Source: an uncultured Lachnospiraceae bacterium
Lineage (GTDB): Bacteria; Bacillota; Clostridia; Lachnospirales; Lachnospiraceae
Length of the DNA: 26,101 nucleotides
Assembly: GCA_934320845.1 (NCBI GenBank)
Contig: CAKRFU010000032.1
Coordinates: 1 to 26,101 of the forward strand
Direction: 5' to 3'
Of this stretch, positions 1 through 7,282 are shown one piece after another. The notes beneath the pieces are model-generated. The model was not told where the DNA came from and did not search any database. It saw nothing but the letters and a program-made list of their open reading frames with translations. How positions within the stretch are numbered: the stretch's first letter is position 1; the number at the start of each line of letters is the position of its first letter. The position numbers and the translations under genes were made by a program.

Positions 1-6
1 TTTTTC

Positions 7-33
7 TGACTGATAATACCTGATTATCAGTCA
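7..33. repeat. Perfect 11-bp inverted repeat at the left edge
   Basis: TGACTGATAAT (7-17) and ATTATCAGTCA (23-33) are exact reverse complements around a 5-nt loop. The repeat lies downstream of the broken membrane-protein gene, so it may end minus-strand transcription. On the minus strand it is followed by GAAAAA rather than a U-tract, however, so it is not a canonical intrinsic terminator. The stem is visible in the sequence; its role is unknown. Confidence 0.5.
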
Positions 34-80
34 ATTATCTAAAACCAACTACTATTTTTCCTTCAATCTTCGGCTTTTAT

Positions 81-331
81 TTACTCCCGTAAATCAGCAT
101 TCCTTTCCCTTACATATTCAAGGATCAAATACACGACACTGAGCAAAATATAGATCAGTGGGGCAGAAAAAATATATGTACTACTATTGGTATAATAGTC
201 CTGCCCTCTGCTAAACCCTGTAACAGAATCAATATACTGCACAATTACGGCTAAAAGTGGAAGCGTACAAAGCCCAAAGACACTCTCTTTATTATTGTTT
301 TAATTGCAATTATCTTCAAAGAAGATTTCAT
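81..331 (-). pseudogene. Frameshifted small membrane protein remnant
   Basis: A good ribosome site (GAGGAGGT, 339-346) precedes ATG at 331, which opens MKSSLKIIAIK and then runs into a stop in the wrong frame. From about position 300 a second frame carries a long hydrophobic reading, beginning NNNKESVFGLCTLPLLAVIV and ending with the stop at 81. It has two likely membrane segments (around LCTLPLLAVIVQYI and YIFSAPLIYILLSVVYLIL) and a charged tail, EYVRERNADLRE. A stop codon directly precedes this second frame and it has no start with a ribosome site, so a 1-2 base indel near 290-310 is the simplest explanation. It could be the membrane part of a truncated sensor protein. I do not recognise the family. 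It follows the 232-aa gene closely and may have been cotranscribed with it. Confidence 0.5.
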
Positions 332-387
332 CGACATTACCTCCTCACACCGCTCTTCTGAAAACGCTCAATGTATCTCTTCCCCAA

Positions 388-1086
388 CTATAGTTTCATA
401 TCAAAGCCCCGCTTGAATGTTTCTCCATACTGTCCATTCGTTACAGTCAATGATTTATCAATTTCTTCTCTTGTGATTCCATCCAACGCACCTGCTTTTA
501 TCTTTTTGCCAGGCTCCCATGTTGGATCGGCAGCTTTTGCAGCATTATAAAAGGCCTGATTGTACTGTCTTTCATACTGCTCCAAAGTCCATGTTCCCTT
601 TAATCGGTCTTGTTTCTTGGCGTCCTTTTGATAATGATAAAAGACATCGGATCGCTTTGTAGTATCTCCGTTTGCAATCCCATTTTCTTCCAAAAACTCT
701 CGTTTCGCATTATCAAACATTTCCTGTCTGCTCTTTTCGGGAATGTCAATAATCACATGTCTTTTAGACATCGGAACATTGGTAGCATCCATACCGGCAA
801 GTCCTGTTACCGGAGATATATAATCTCCATCTTCATCATAGTTCTTCATCAGATTTTTGATTGCTAATGGATTGGTATACATCATTCCATTTGCATCTTT
901 CATCATCCTGCTAATAACCGTTTTATACTGCTTGCTGTTTGTGTTTATCCCTGCTGCTTTCAACCGTGATTGTACTTCACGGCTATTCAGCTGCGACAGT
1001 TGAAAACTGCCTATAGGATTTGTCCTCGACGATGATGTTCCAAATGTTTTTTGAAACAAAAAAGAATAATCTGTAATTCTTGACAT
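388..1086 (-). CDS. Uncharacterised 232-aa protein (possibly DUF3879-like)
   Basis: I do not assign a function. The protein is hydrophilic with no signal peptide or membrane segment. Its N-terminus (MSRITDYSFLFQKTFG) and the segment QLNSREVQSRLKAAGINTNSKQY recall uncharacterised Firmicutes proteins that I associate with DUF3879; that link is from memory and uncertain. Residues about 84-92 (YDEDGDYIS) form a DxDxD cluster like an EF-hand-type calcium loop. The rest is charged, with a Trp/Tyr-rich stretch (GTWTLEQYERQYNQAFYNAAKAADPTW). The start is well supported: AAGGAGGT lies 6 nt upstream of ATG at 1086. A clear promoter sits about 65-90 bases upstream, with a SigD-like motif overlapping it. 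The gene is transcribed toward the frameshifted membrane gene. The only other neighbour is the IS remnant. Confidence 0.75.
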   Translation of the reverse strand: MSRITDYSFLFQKTFGTSSSRTNPIGSFQLSQLNSREVQSRLKAAGINTNSKQYKTVISRMMKDANGMMYTNPLAIKNLMKNYDEDGDYISPVTGLAGMDATNVPMSKRHVIIDIPEKSRQEMFDNAKREFLEENGIANGDTTKRSDVFYHYQKDAKKQDRLKGTWTLEQYERQYNQAFYNAAKAADPTWEPGKKIKAGALDGITREEIDKSLTVTNGQYGETFKRGFDMKL

Positions 1087-1142
1087 ATAGCAACCTCCTT
1101 GTGCACATCAAATTATAAATCCGTTTATCTATTCTCCTACAT

Positions 1143-1179
1143 ATATCGACATTATCACTTAAATTATTAGCGTTGTCAA
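1143..1179 (-). promoter_or_regulatory. SigA-type promoter, overlapped by a SigD-like motif, for the 232-aa gene
   Basis: On the minus strand TTGACA (1179-1174) is followed after exactly 17 nt by GATAAT (1156-1151), a near-consensus vegetative promoter. Just downstream, GTCGATAT (1150-1143) matches 7 of 8 bases of the motility sigma -10 box GCCGATAT. The tetramer TAAT (1169-1166) lies 15 nt upstream of it, compared with the TAAA consensus. The same GTCGATAT occurs upstream of the phosphonate operon (19592-19585). The SigA motif is the stronger of the two. Confidence 0.6.
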
Positions 1180-1276
1180 ACCATTGTTACATTCTTGAGT
1201 TTCCGCAGATTTATCCACAGAACACTGTTTTATCCTGAATCTTTATAAACAATTTTAAAAAAATGCCAAAATATAA

Positions 1277-1373
1277 GGAATCTTCTTGCTTTTTGATGTA
1301 AAATTAAAGTGCCCATACAAAAACCTTACTAAACAAAAAGAAGGAGATTCCCTATGGTTTATTTTACATCAAA
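1277..1373 (+). promoter_or_regulatory. Two interleaved inverted repeats over the transposase RBS and start
   Basis: GGAATCT (1277-1283) pairs with AGATTCC (1345-1351), extended by TCTT/AAGA, and covers the ribosome site AAGGAG. Separately, the 13-mer at 1292-1304 is the perfect complement of 1361-1373, inside codons 3-7. The arms alternate (A, B, A', B'), so the two stems would form a pseudoknot or compete with each other. Either would hide the translation start, as is known for transposases whose read-through mRNA is shut off by end-proximal structure. Regulation is inferred. Confidence 0.45.
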
Positions 1374-2145
1374 TACTTATCAAATGAAACGAAAAATTTT
1401 GAATTTTACAACCAAAATCTCAAAGCAGCTTTCAAAACCTGAACGCAAATTTACTGCTGACATGACTTATGGTATGCTGGCTGCCGGAAGCTGCCTGCTT
1501 ACAGACATCGCTGACCAGTTACATGAAGATTCCAAAAAGATAAATGTTGTCGACCGGCTTTCCAGACATCTTGAAAAAGGAACGCCTGCAAAAGCCGCAG
1601 CTTCGTATCTTCGTATGGTGAAAAAGTGGGTTCCCTCTGAACCTGTTATTTATATCGATGATAGTGATGTTGTAAAACCTGACGGATATAAATTTGAGTC
1701 ACTTGGCATCGTGCGTGATGGCTCTGAAAGCACATCCTCGAAAAACGTGTATAAAAAAGGATATCACGTTACAGAAGCCTGTGTCCTTACCACAAGTAAT
1801 CATCCGGTCAGCATTTTTTCCAGAATACATTCTTCTGCAGAAAAGGATTATAAATCTGCAAATGTCATTACCTTTGATGCAATGGATCAGGGTGCTGCAC
1901 TCTTTGGAAAAGCAACCTTCTGCATGGCATTCCTTACTATGATGTCCATGGCATCTGAAACAAATGCACTTAAGGTTTCAATCATAAAAAAAGCAGCACC
2001 TATAAAAGAAAAGGTTTTCTTCTGCTATTACCGATTGGCTAAAGGCATCCCAGGCATACTGTCGTATGCAAAAGAGGGTGTCAGGCTTTGGTTCCGGACG
2101 AAACGCCCGGCATACCGTCAACTCTGCCTTAAGCTGATCGTTTAA
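1354..2145 (+). pseudogene. IS4-like DDE transposase, internal in-frame deletion
   Basis: This is a 263-aa reading frame that begins and ends like an intact IS4-type transposase. The first half includes YIDDSDVVKPDGYKFESLG, with the first catalytic Asp, and the KKGYHVTEACVL segment. Near residue 190 the sequence jumps from GKATF to TMMSMASETNALKVSIIKKA. It then finishes with the usual C-terminal tail YRLAKGIPGILSYAKEGVRL. The stretch expected to hold the second Asp and the Glu of the DDE triad is missing, roughly 150-200 residues by comparison with family lengths of about 430-450 aa. The frame stays open across the joint, so a truncated protein could still be made, but it should not be able to catalyse transposition. 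ATG at 1354 follows AAGGAGATTCCCT. Confidence 0.8.
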
Positions 2146-2369
2146 ATAGATAAAAGAATATGTCTCCCAAAGTCCGGTTCCGGCGGGGCTTATTAAAGTG
2201 CCTCTACTTCATTTTCTGTCATTCTATTATTTTCAAAATAAGACAGATTGACACTTTTGCTTGGTATATTCATTTTTCAATTACGGTTTGCGGAAACTCA
2301 AGTAACCCACCGTCTAAAGCCAGTGGGATTGCGGTAGCCCTATTTCAAAAATACTTTTGAAAAAACGAT
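2146..2369. other. IS right end and a short hairpin; no gene
   Basis: Positions 2146-2302 are the non-coding right end of the IS4-like element. Immediately outside it, 2306-2327 forms a short hairpin on the minus strand: CCCACTG, an 8-nt loop, then CGGTGGG (one G-U pair). The form resembles the subterminal hairpins of IS200/IS605 elements, but no associated gene is visible. It lies just downstream of the licD-like gene ending at 2370, so it might also act as a weak terminator. I see no other coding potential here. Confidence 0.35.
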
Positions 2370-3350
2370 TTACACCCTCAATCTTCCACTTGCTACTTCT
2401 TCACAAAACATCTCAACTGAACCTCTAAATCCTACCGCCCTTATCTGCTTCAATAATTCCTTCTGCATATGCTTATAAAATGGATAACCATGTACTCCTG
2501 TGAATTTTACAAACTCCATATAATCACCATAATAAGCCTTTAACACTTCATCATAACCAATCGGCACATCGACATTCATATTTTCAAACTTCATTGATAT
2601 GGTTGAGTCAAAACACTGATTTTTAAATTTCATTTTTAAATCATCTATATAAAAAACTATGTCTGCTGTATATTCAAAATCTTCATTCTGATACTTCATT
2701 GTAATATCATCAATTTTTCGCCACATTTTATTTTTTATAGTATCATCTCTCTCAAATACAGTTTCAGTCTCGTCTTCAAATCTTTTCAACTCATTTTCCA
2801 ACATTTTATTCTGCACCATATAATCCCAATTCTGCAAAATAGTAATTCCATGTTTGAGTGTATTTCTCTGCCATGCATCTGCTTTCTCATCATCTGTTAT
2901 TTTGTCAATCGGAAATATATCAATTCCTATCCTTTGATAAGGAAAACCATGAAATCGTACCATATAATCATTAAAGTCCCATAAAGTTTCATCTGCTATA
3001 ACTCTTGCATGTGGTGCAAATGCAGCTTCCTGTAACCTTTCTGAATCACTATACATCCCGGCAAGAACAAATCCATATGGCAAATCTGTTTTCAAAACTT
3101 TTATAAGCCTATTATAATCCTTCCTAAGCAAACAAATATCTATGTCATCATCCCATGGTATAAATCCTTCATGTCTTACTGCACCAAGCATAGTTCCGCC
3201 GTCGACAAAATATTTTATGTTATTATTTTTGCATACATCAATAATAACTTCTAAAACTTCCATTGCTGCTGCCCAAGCTCTCTTCATCATAGCTGGAATT
3301 TTAAAATCGTTTCTTGTTTCTGTTTTAAAAAAATCATTATCAAAATTCAT
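2370..3350 (-). CDS. licD: LicD-family phosphotransferase (second copy)
   Basis: LicD-family proteins of the nucleotidyltransferase fold move phosphocholine or a related phospho-group from a CDP/CMP-activated donor to a sugar, in the cytoplasm. The signature block is at residues 47-80: YFVDGGTMLGAVRHEGFIPWDDDIDICLLR, quoted here in parts as GGTMLGAVRH and WDDDID (66-71, the probable metal-binding acids). GIDIFPID near residue 150 is the second conserved block. The length of 326 aa suits the family. AGGAGC lies 8 nt upstream of ATG at 3350. The gene stands alone between an IS66 remnant and an IS4-like remnant, downstream of the phosphonate operon. Its donor is not known: phosphocholine is the family precedent, while a CMP-phosphonate made by the neighbouring operon is my inference. 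It differs from the LicD protein at 15137-16456 in lacking the N-terminal Rossmann-like domain. Confidence 0.85.
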   Translation of the reverse strand: MNFDNDFFKTETRNDFKIPAMMKRAWAAAMEVLEVIIDVCKNNNIKYFVDGGTMLGAVRHEGFIPWDDDIDICLLRKDYNRLIKVLKTDLPYGFVLAGMYSDSERLQEAAFAPHARVIADETLWDFNDYMVRFHGFPYQRIGIDIFPIDKITDDEKADAWQRNTLKHGITILQNWDYMVQNKMLENELKRFEDETETVFERDDTIKNKMWRKIDDITMKYQNEDFEYTADIVFYIDDLKMKFKNQCFDSTISMKFENMNVDVPIGYDEVLKAYYGDYMEFVKFTGVHGYPFYKHMQKELLKQIRAVGFRGSVEMFCEEVASGRLRV

Positions 3351-3424
3351 AATAAAAAGCTCCTATCATACAACTTTATAATATTTATGTAATGTAAACG
3401 GAAAATAATGAATACCCCTAAAAA

Positions 3425-4003
3425 TTATTGGTCGATTTTTGTGACCAATTTATTTTTTGCATCTTCTTTGACAGGCTTTCTGATATGCCCTAACAATGTT
3501 TCTGACCAAGGCAACAACTCTTTCAAAAAATCTGTATCCTATTCATGTTTTGGAAGTTCAGCAAGAAAATATTTAAAATAATCATACGGTTTCAGATTAT
3601 TCACTTTTGTTGTTTCTACAATGCTATAGATAATTGCTGAACTTTTTGCACCATAGATTGTATCGATCATTTTCCAATTTTACCCAATATGCTTTTTCTT
3701 TTTTATTTCTAAATTTTCGGGTTCAAGAACATCAAAATCACAAACTGCTTCAGCTTCATTAAAAAAGATATTTTTATTTTCATAGAGCTTATATAATCTG
3801 AATCTATCATTTTATCACTAAATCTGCCAAATCAATTTTTCTTTGAAAGGATTAGCTATTCCATCATAAGCTACATCTTTTCATTTAATGCTTCTGTCTG
3901 CTTGTTCAGTTCTTACATCTGATTCTACATTCCAAGAAACAATGAAAACAATAATTCCCCTGTCAAGTTTATTCAGTTGTTCTTATGTGTACTTAAATGC
4001 CAT
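3425..4003 (-). pseudogene. Decayed IS66 transposase (tnpC) remnant
   Basis: Three fragments of an IS66 TnpC can be read in order on the minus strand, in different frames and with internal stops. The N-terminus starts at ATG 4003 (MAFKYT-stop-EQLNKLD). The hinge region around 3700-3760 reads FFNEAEAVCDFDVLEPENLEI. The C-terminus around 3430-3655 reads GAKSSAIIYSIVETTKVNNL and then the family hallmark LLPWSET, ending at the stop at 3425. Only 579 bp remain of a gene normally about 1.5 kb, and the catalytic centre is gone. It lies between the SGNH-like gene and the second licD, so the left end of the glycan locus has been a site of insertion and decay. The open frame on the plus strand at 3888-4097 is an artefact of this decay. 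Confidence 0.75.
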
Positions 4004-4037
4004 AATAACCAGAACTCCTGTCTTCAATTCTAATCTG

Positions 4038-4067
4038 ATTATAACATATTCTTCGTATTATCGCCAA
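4038..4067 (-). promoter_or_regulatory. Promoter-like motif in the IS66 remnant
   Basis: On the minus strand TTGGCG (4067-4062) is followed after 18 nt by a perfect TATAAT (4043-4038), about 35 bases before the old tnpC start. It could still fire and transcribe toward the second licD gene at 3350, but this cannot be judged from sequence alone. Confidence 0.3.
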
Positions 4068-4084
4068 TTCAACTCATTTGCTTA

Positions 4085-4163
4085 TCCAGCAGAATAAAAA
4101 CAACGTATTTTTATCATATGGATTGAGCTTGAATTGAAATCTGACAATATTTACCAAACTATC
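4085..4163 (-). pseudogene. IS66 TnpB remnant
   Basis: The minus strand reads DSLVNIVRFQFKLNPYDKNT followed by LFLFC. This corresponds to the N-terminal part of IS66 TnpB (family pattern DGLA-IV-QF-LDP----LFLFC). It sits directly upstream of the tnpC remnant, as in intact IS66 elements. About 26 of the roughly 115 residues of a full TnpB remain. Confidence 0.55.
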
Positions 4164-4247
4164 TTTGTTGAGTATGATTACTCTGCAATATAAGCTTTAA
4201 AAAATGTACTCACTTTTTACCATTTACCAATAATCTTTATGTAACTT

Positions 4248-5360
4248 TCATTCTATAATATCTAATATCATTTTAGTCATTTTTTTTGCACCTATCTCAC
4301 TTAAATGATCTGTATCATTAAAATCTTCATTTACAAATATATCTATATCTTGAAAATCAATAAGTTGAATTGGTGCTTTTATCCTATTTAAAATATCGTA
4401 AAAACTCTTTTTGTATTCTTTATCCAAATTATTTTTATACTCTTTTGTTACCGGTGTAACAACCATCCATAATTTTATATCCATTTCTTCGCATAAATCT
4501 GCAAATTTCTCAAATCTTTCAACATTTTCATATAAACTTCCAATTCTTTTCTTATTTTTATTATGTTGTTCAGCTCTTCTCTTGCCTGCTAAATTTTTTT
4601 CCAGTTCAGAAATCTCAATCCAGTTCTTATTTTTTGAATCCCATTCTTTTGTAGCTACTTTTCTTCTATCTTTTATATCAAAATACCCATAATTATTAAA
4701 TATATTTCGTATTTGCTCTTCTTTCATTAAAGAAATATCAAAAATATTACTTTCAAAAAAACTACTGATATATTCAGAAAAATATAAGCAATTATGAACT
4801 CCACGTCTACCATATAATTTATAATAAACTTTTGGTACTCTCATTAATTCTTTTTCATTACTGGTTCTTGACAAATCACTATAAAAATAATAATATCCAC
4901 AACAAATAACAATATTTCTTATATTATTATTCTTATTTAATACATATTTTGCCCCCTCTAAAGAATAATAAATATCTTGAGATGCTAATGACAAATTAAT
5001 TTGATGGGAAAGCTGTTTCTCATCCACTCCAAATAACCCATATGATGAGCCTGTTATAATAGTGTCTATTTCATTTCTATCAGCTTTTTTTAATTTATGC
5101 TTTATATAATAATAATCAAAGTTAGCACATATTTGATCATTAATATTACTGATTATATTATCAAAATCTTTTTCAAATAATATAATATTGTATAAATTAA
5201 AATCCTGCTCCGTTATCTCATCATCAAATACTGATACAAGAACTGTATCAGAATACTTCAACATTTTTTTATCATACTTCTTTATTTTAATATCTTTTTT
5301 TATTACTTTACTAACACAATCTATTGTTACATCACCATACTCTTTTATCCATATAATCAT
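4248..5360 (-). CDS. Putative SGNH/GDSL-like esterase or acyltransferase
   Basis: This 370-aa protein has no recognisable signal peptide or membrane segment. The family call rests on three spaced motifs. GSSYG at residues 104-108, after a hydrophobic strand (DTIITGSS), is a GDS-like block I with Ser as the likely nucleophile. A strand-loop, NIVICCGYYYFYSDLS, lies at about 145-170. DTDHL at 349-353 matches the C-terminal D-x-x-H block. SGNH proteins in polysaccharide loci add or remove O-acetyl or other acyl groups; which applies here is unknown. The first 95 residues form an alpha/beta stretch that I cannot place. The ribosome site is weak (GAAGAGAG, 8 nt before ATG). The gene is separated from the main operon by a 545-bp gap and from the second licD by the IS66 debris. 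The same motifs could occur in a DltD-like protein. Confidence 0.55.
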   Translation of the reverse strand: MIIWIKEYGDVTIDCVSKVIKKDIKIKKYDKKMLKYSDTVLVSVFDDEITEQDFNLYNIILFEKDFDNIISNINDQICANFDYYYIKHKLKKADRNEIDTIITGSSYGLFGVDEKQLSHQINLSLASQDIYYSLEGAKYVLNKNNNIRNIVICCGYYYFYSDLSRTSNEKELMRVPKVYYKLYGRRGVHNCLYFSEYISSFFESNIFDISLMKEEQIRNIFNNYGYFDIKDRRKVATKEWDSKNKNWIEISELEKNLAGKRRAEQHNKNKKRIGSLYENVERFEKFADLCEEMDIKLWMVVTPVTKEYKNNLDKEYKKSFYDILNRIKAPIQLIDFQDIDIFVNEDFNDTDHLSEIGAKKMTKMILDIIE

Positions 5361-5905
5361 TTTTTTCTCTCTTCTTTTTATTTTTTATAAATATTAAATA
5401 TCTTCTTAGAAACTATTTCCGATAATTTTAATTAAAAAAATAAAATGTATTTGTTTTTTCTTTACTTATTAATACTTTCTTATTCTTCTAAATTCCTCTA
5501 CAATAGTTAACCTCTTATATTCTACCATAATCACCCAAATCTAGATATTTCACTACCATAACTTTCAAAATAATCCTCATCTCCACTTTGTCCTACATAC
5601 ATTATTTCTCTATTTCACAGCATAATTGATAGCGAGCACTTTTCGGTTTGTAATACTTGTTTTATATGTCTAATATAGCAGCCTCATTTCTAATGAAGCT
5701 ATTAGTGTTACCCTCCGGGTATCATTACTATTTCTGCCAAAGTTGGAATTTCGTAGTCCCATTTTTACTGATTAGTTTCTAAATAAGGCTCTCGCTACTT
5801 TCTTCCCTCCTTCAGCTTATCATTTTTTTGTTCATAAATATATTTTCTTATATTATTTTTATTATAACCGTAATCCAATAATAATGTTTTAAAATATTAA
5901 TAATT
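5361..5905. other. Gene-free 545-bp gap, probably with a decayed IS fragment
   Basis: No intact gene is seen. The half next to 5360 is extremely AT-rich and must hold whatever promoter serves the SGNH-like gene; I could not pick one with confidence. The segment 5630-5797 has different base composition and is bounded by short inverted copies TAGCGAG (5630-5636) and CTCGCTA (5791-5797). Its minus strand gives stop-broken readings such as LKEGRK-stop and WDYEIPTLAEIVMIPGG. These loosely recall the tails of IS200/IS605 TnpB proteins, but the evidence is thin. A small stem-loop (AGCCTCATT/AATGAAGCT, one mismatch) lies near 5680. Confidence 0.4.
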
Positions 5906-6538
5906 TTAAATACTTGGAAATAAATATTTTCTTGTATAATCAGCACCTTTAATTTTAACTTTATTATCACATATCTGTAATCTATTCTCATTTATTACTA
6001 AAATCAAATTGTCTAACAATTTTAATTGGGTATCAAGTATTCCATCGTATCCCTCTAATTCAAAAACCTCCATAGGCATTACACTTTGCATAATAATCAT
6101 TCCTGTGTCTACCCCTTCATCAATGAAATGAGCCGAACAGCCTACCAAAAATGTTTTTTTACTTACAGCTTGATCAATTGCTTTTCTTCCCTTAAAAAAA
6201 GGTAAAATAGATGGATGAAAATTTATAATCCGATTTTTATAACATTTTAACAATTCTCCTTTAAGAATATGATCTCCAAAAGAAAAGCAGTAATCAATTT
6301 TATATTGAAGCAACAATTCTAAAATATTATTTGAAAGTCTTATATTTTTTTCACCCTCCAGTTCCCTATAGTCAAGCAATATATAAGAAATATTATACGC
6401 TTTTAATTCTTTTTCTATATCACAATTATCTCTACTGTCAGATATAACTAATTTTACTTGTGAAAGATATTTTTCTTTTCTTGCTATAATTTTCCTTAAT
6501 CTTCCTGCATTTCCCGATACATAAAAAGCAATTCTCAT
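5906..6538 (-). CDS. PurN-like formyltransferase, probably of an amino sugar
   Basis: Formyltransferases of this fold pass the formyl group of 10-formyltetrahydrofolate to an amine. The core motifs are intact: INFHPSILPFFKGRKA, with N106 and H108, and VGCSAHFIDEGVDTG, with D144, form the N-H-D catalytic set known from GAR and sugar-amine formyltransferases. At 210 aa it is a single catalytic domain without the C-terminal extension of ArnA- or Fmt-type enzymes. It is the last gene of the phosphonate/glycan operon. It shares the operon with a DegT aminotransferase that could supply the amino group, so N-formylation of a 4-amino- or 3-amino-deoxy sugar is the natural reading. The substrate is inferred. 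AAGGAAG lies 10 nt upstream of ATG at 6538, and 42 bases separate it from the WbqC-like gene. Confidence 0.75.
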   Translation of the reverse strand: MRIAFYVSGNAGRLRKIIARKEKYLSQVKLVISDSRDNCDIEKELKAYNISYILLDYRELEGEKNIRLSNNILELLLQYKIDYCFSFGDHILKGELLKCYKNRIINFHPSILPFFKGRKAIDQAVSKKTFLVGCSAHFIDEGVDTGMIIMQSVMPMEVFELEGYDGILDTQLKLLDNLILVINENRLQICDNKVKIKGADYTRKYLFPSI

Positions 6539-6580
6539 TTTTTCACTAACTTCCTTACTAAATCCTTAATAAACTATTAC

Positions 6581-7279
6581 CTAAATTAACATATATCTAT
6601 TAAGTAACTTCTGTATTTCTTGTCTGCTATTAAACATCATTACATCTAATATTGATAAACCCTCTACAAATTTATTTTTTAATTGTTCATAACATATATC
6701 TGAATCCATTTGTATAAAATATAAATCTATACCATTACTTTTAAATTCATCTTTAGTATATAATTTTTGTCCACCAATAGGATTTATATATTCGCTTGCA
6801 TTCATTTTTTTGCATATATCTAACACCTTATCTTTTCCCTTTTTATTGTGATCAATGTCTAATGATGATGAAATTATGATTTCTGTATCTATATTTAAAT
6901 ATTCTAAAACTTTATCTAATGAATATTTAATAAAATCAAACAAATTATTTTCAGAATAATCAACACACTCACAAAAAATCGGGTATATATCATTGAAATA
7001 CGGTGCTCGCAAATATGCCATTTTAATCTGGTCTTTTAATTTTTTTTTGTTAAATGATTCAGAAACCCTACGTTCCCTTACATCTAAAAAATCTGAGTCT
7101 TTTGCTATTGCTATTGAAAAATACTTATCCTTTGAATTACATAAATACCTATTTCTATTAAACCATCCTTTCTTGGTATATTGAATATTATCATAAACAA
7201 CAAATTTATCTACACTCGAAATCAGCTGAAAATATCCTAAATATGGCCAAAAATATGGTTGCATAATTCCTATTCTCAT
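6581..7279 (-). CDS. WbqC-like family protein
   Basis: The 232-aa product carries the WbqC-family N-terminus, IMQPYFWPYLGYFQL (residues 5-19), then VVYDNIQYTKKGWFNRNRYL (about 27-46), and the later block YINPIGGQKLYTKDEF near residue 165. The family occurs in O-antigen and surface-glycan loci. Its reaction was not established to my knowledge; it is usually linked to modification of amino sugars. No membrane segment is seen. It starts 3 bases after the pyruvyl-transferase gene stops, with its ribosome site (GAGGA) inside the end of that gene, and is followed by the formyltransferase. This adjacency suggests both act on the same amino-sugar intermediate, which is an inference. Confidence 0.8.
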   Translation of the reverse strand: MRIGIMQPYFWPYLGYFQLISSVDKFVVYDNIQYTKKGWFNRNRYLCNSKDKYFSIAIAKDSDFLDVRERRVSESFNKKKLKDQIKMAYLRAPYFNDIYPIFCECVDYSENNLFDFIKYSLDKVLEYLNIDTEIIISSSLDIDHNKKGKDKVLDICKKMNASEYINPIGGQKLYTKDEFKSNGIDLYFIQMDSDICYEQLKNKFVEGLSILDVMMFNSRQEIQKLLNRYMLI

Positions 7280-7282
7280 ATA

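Larger units (their letters stand above)
1194..2302 (+). mobile_element. Internally deleted IS4-like insertion sequence
   Basis: The element is bounded by a perfect 14-bp terminal inverted repeat, CTTGAGTTTCCGCA at 1194-1207 and its complement at 2289-2302. It contains one transposase reading frame that lacks its catalytic core. The total length is 1109 bp; an element with a full-length transposase of this type would be roughly 1.5-1.7 kb. No convincing target-site duplication is visible next to the repeats. Intact ends plus an inactive transposase mean the copy could be moved only by a transposase supplied from elsewhere. Confidence 0.8.

Noticed and set aside
2160..2360. Plus-strand 66-aa open frame at the IS right end
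   Set aside because: It runs across the terminal inverted repeat and into flanking DNA, with no ribosome site or family likeness.
3888..4097. Plus-strand 69-aa open frame
   Set aside because: It lies antisense to recognisable IS66 TnpC/TnpB fragments and has no ribosome site.
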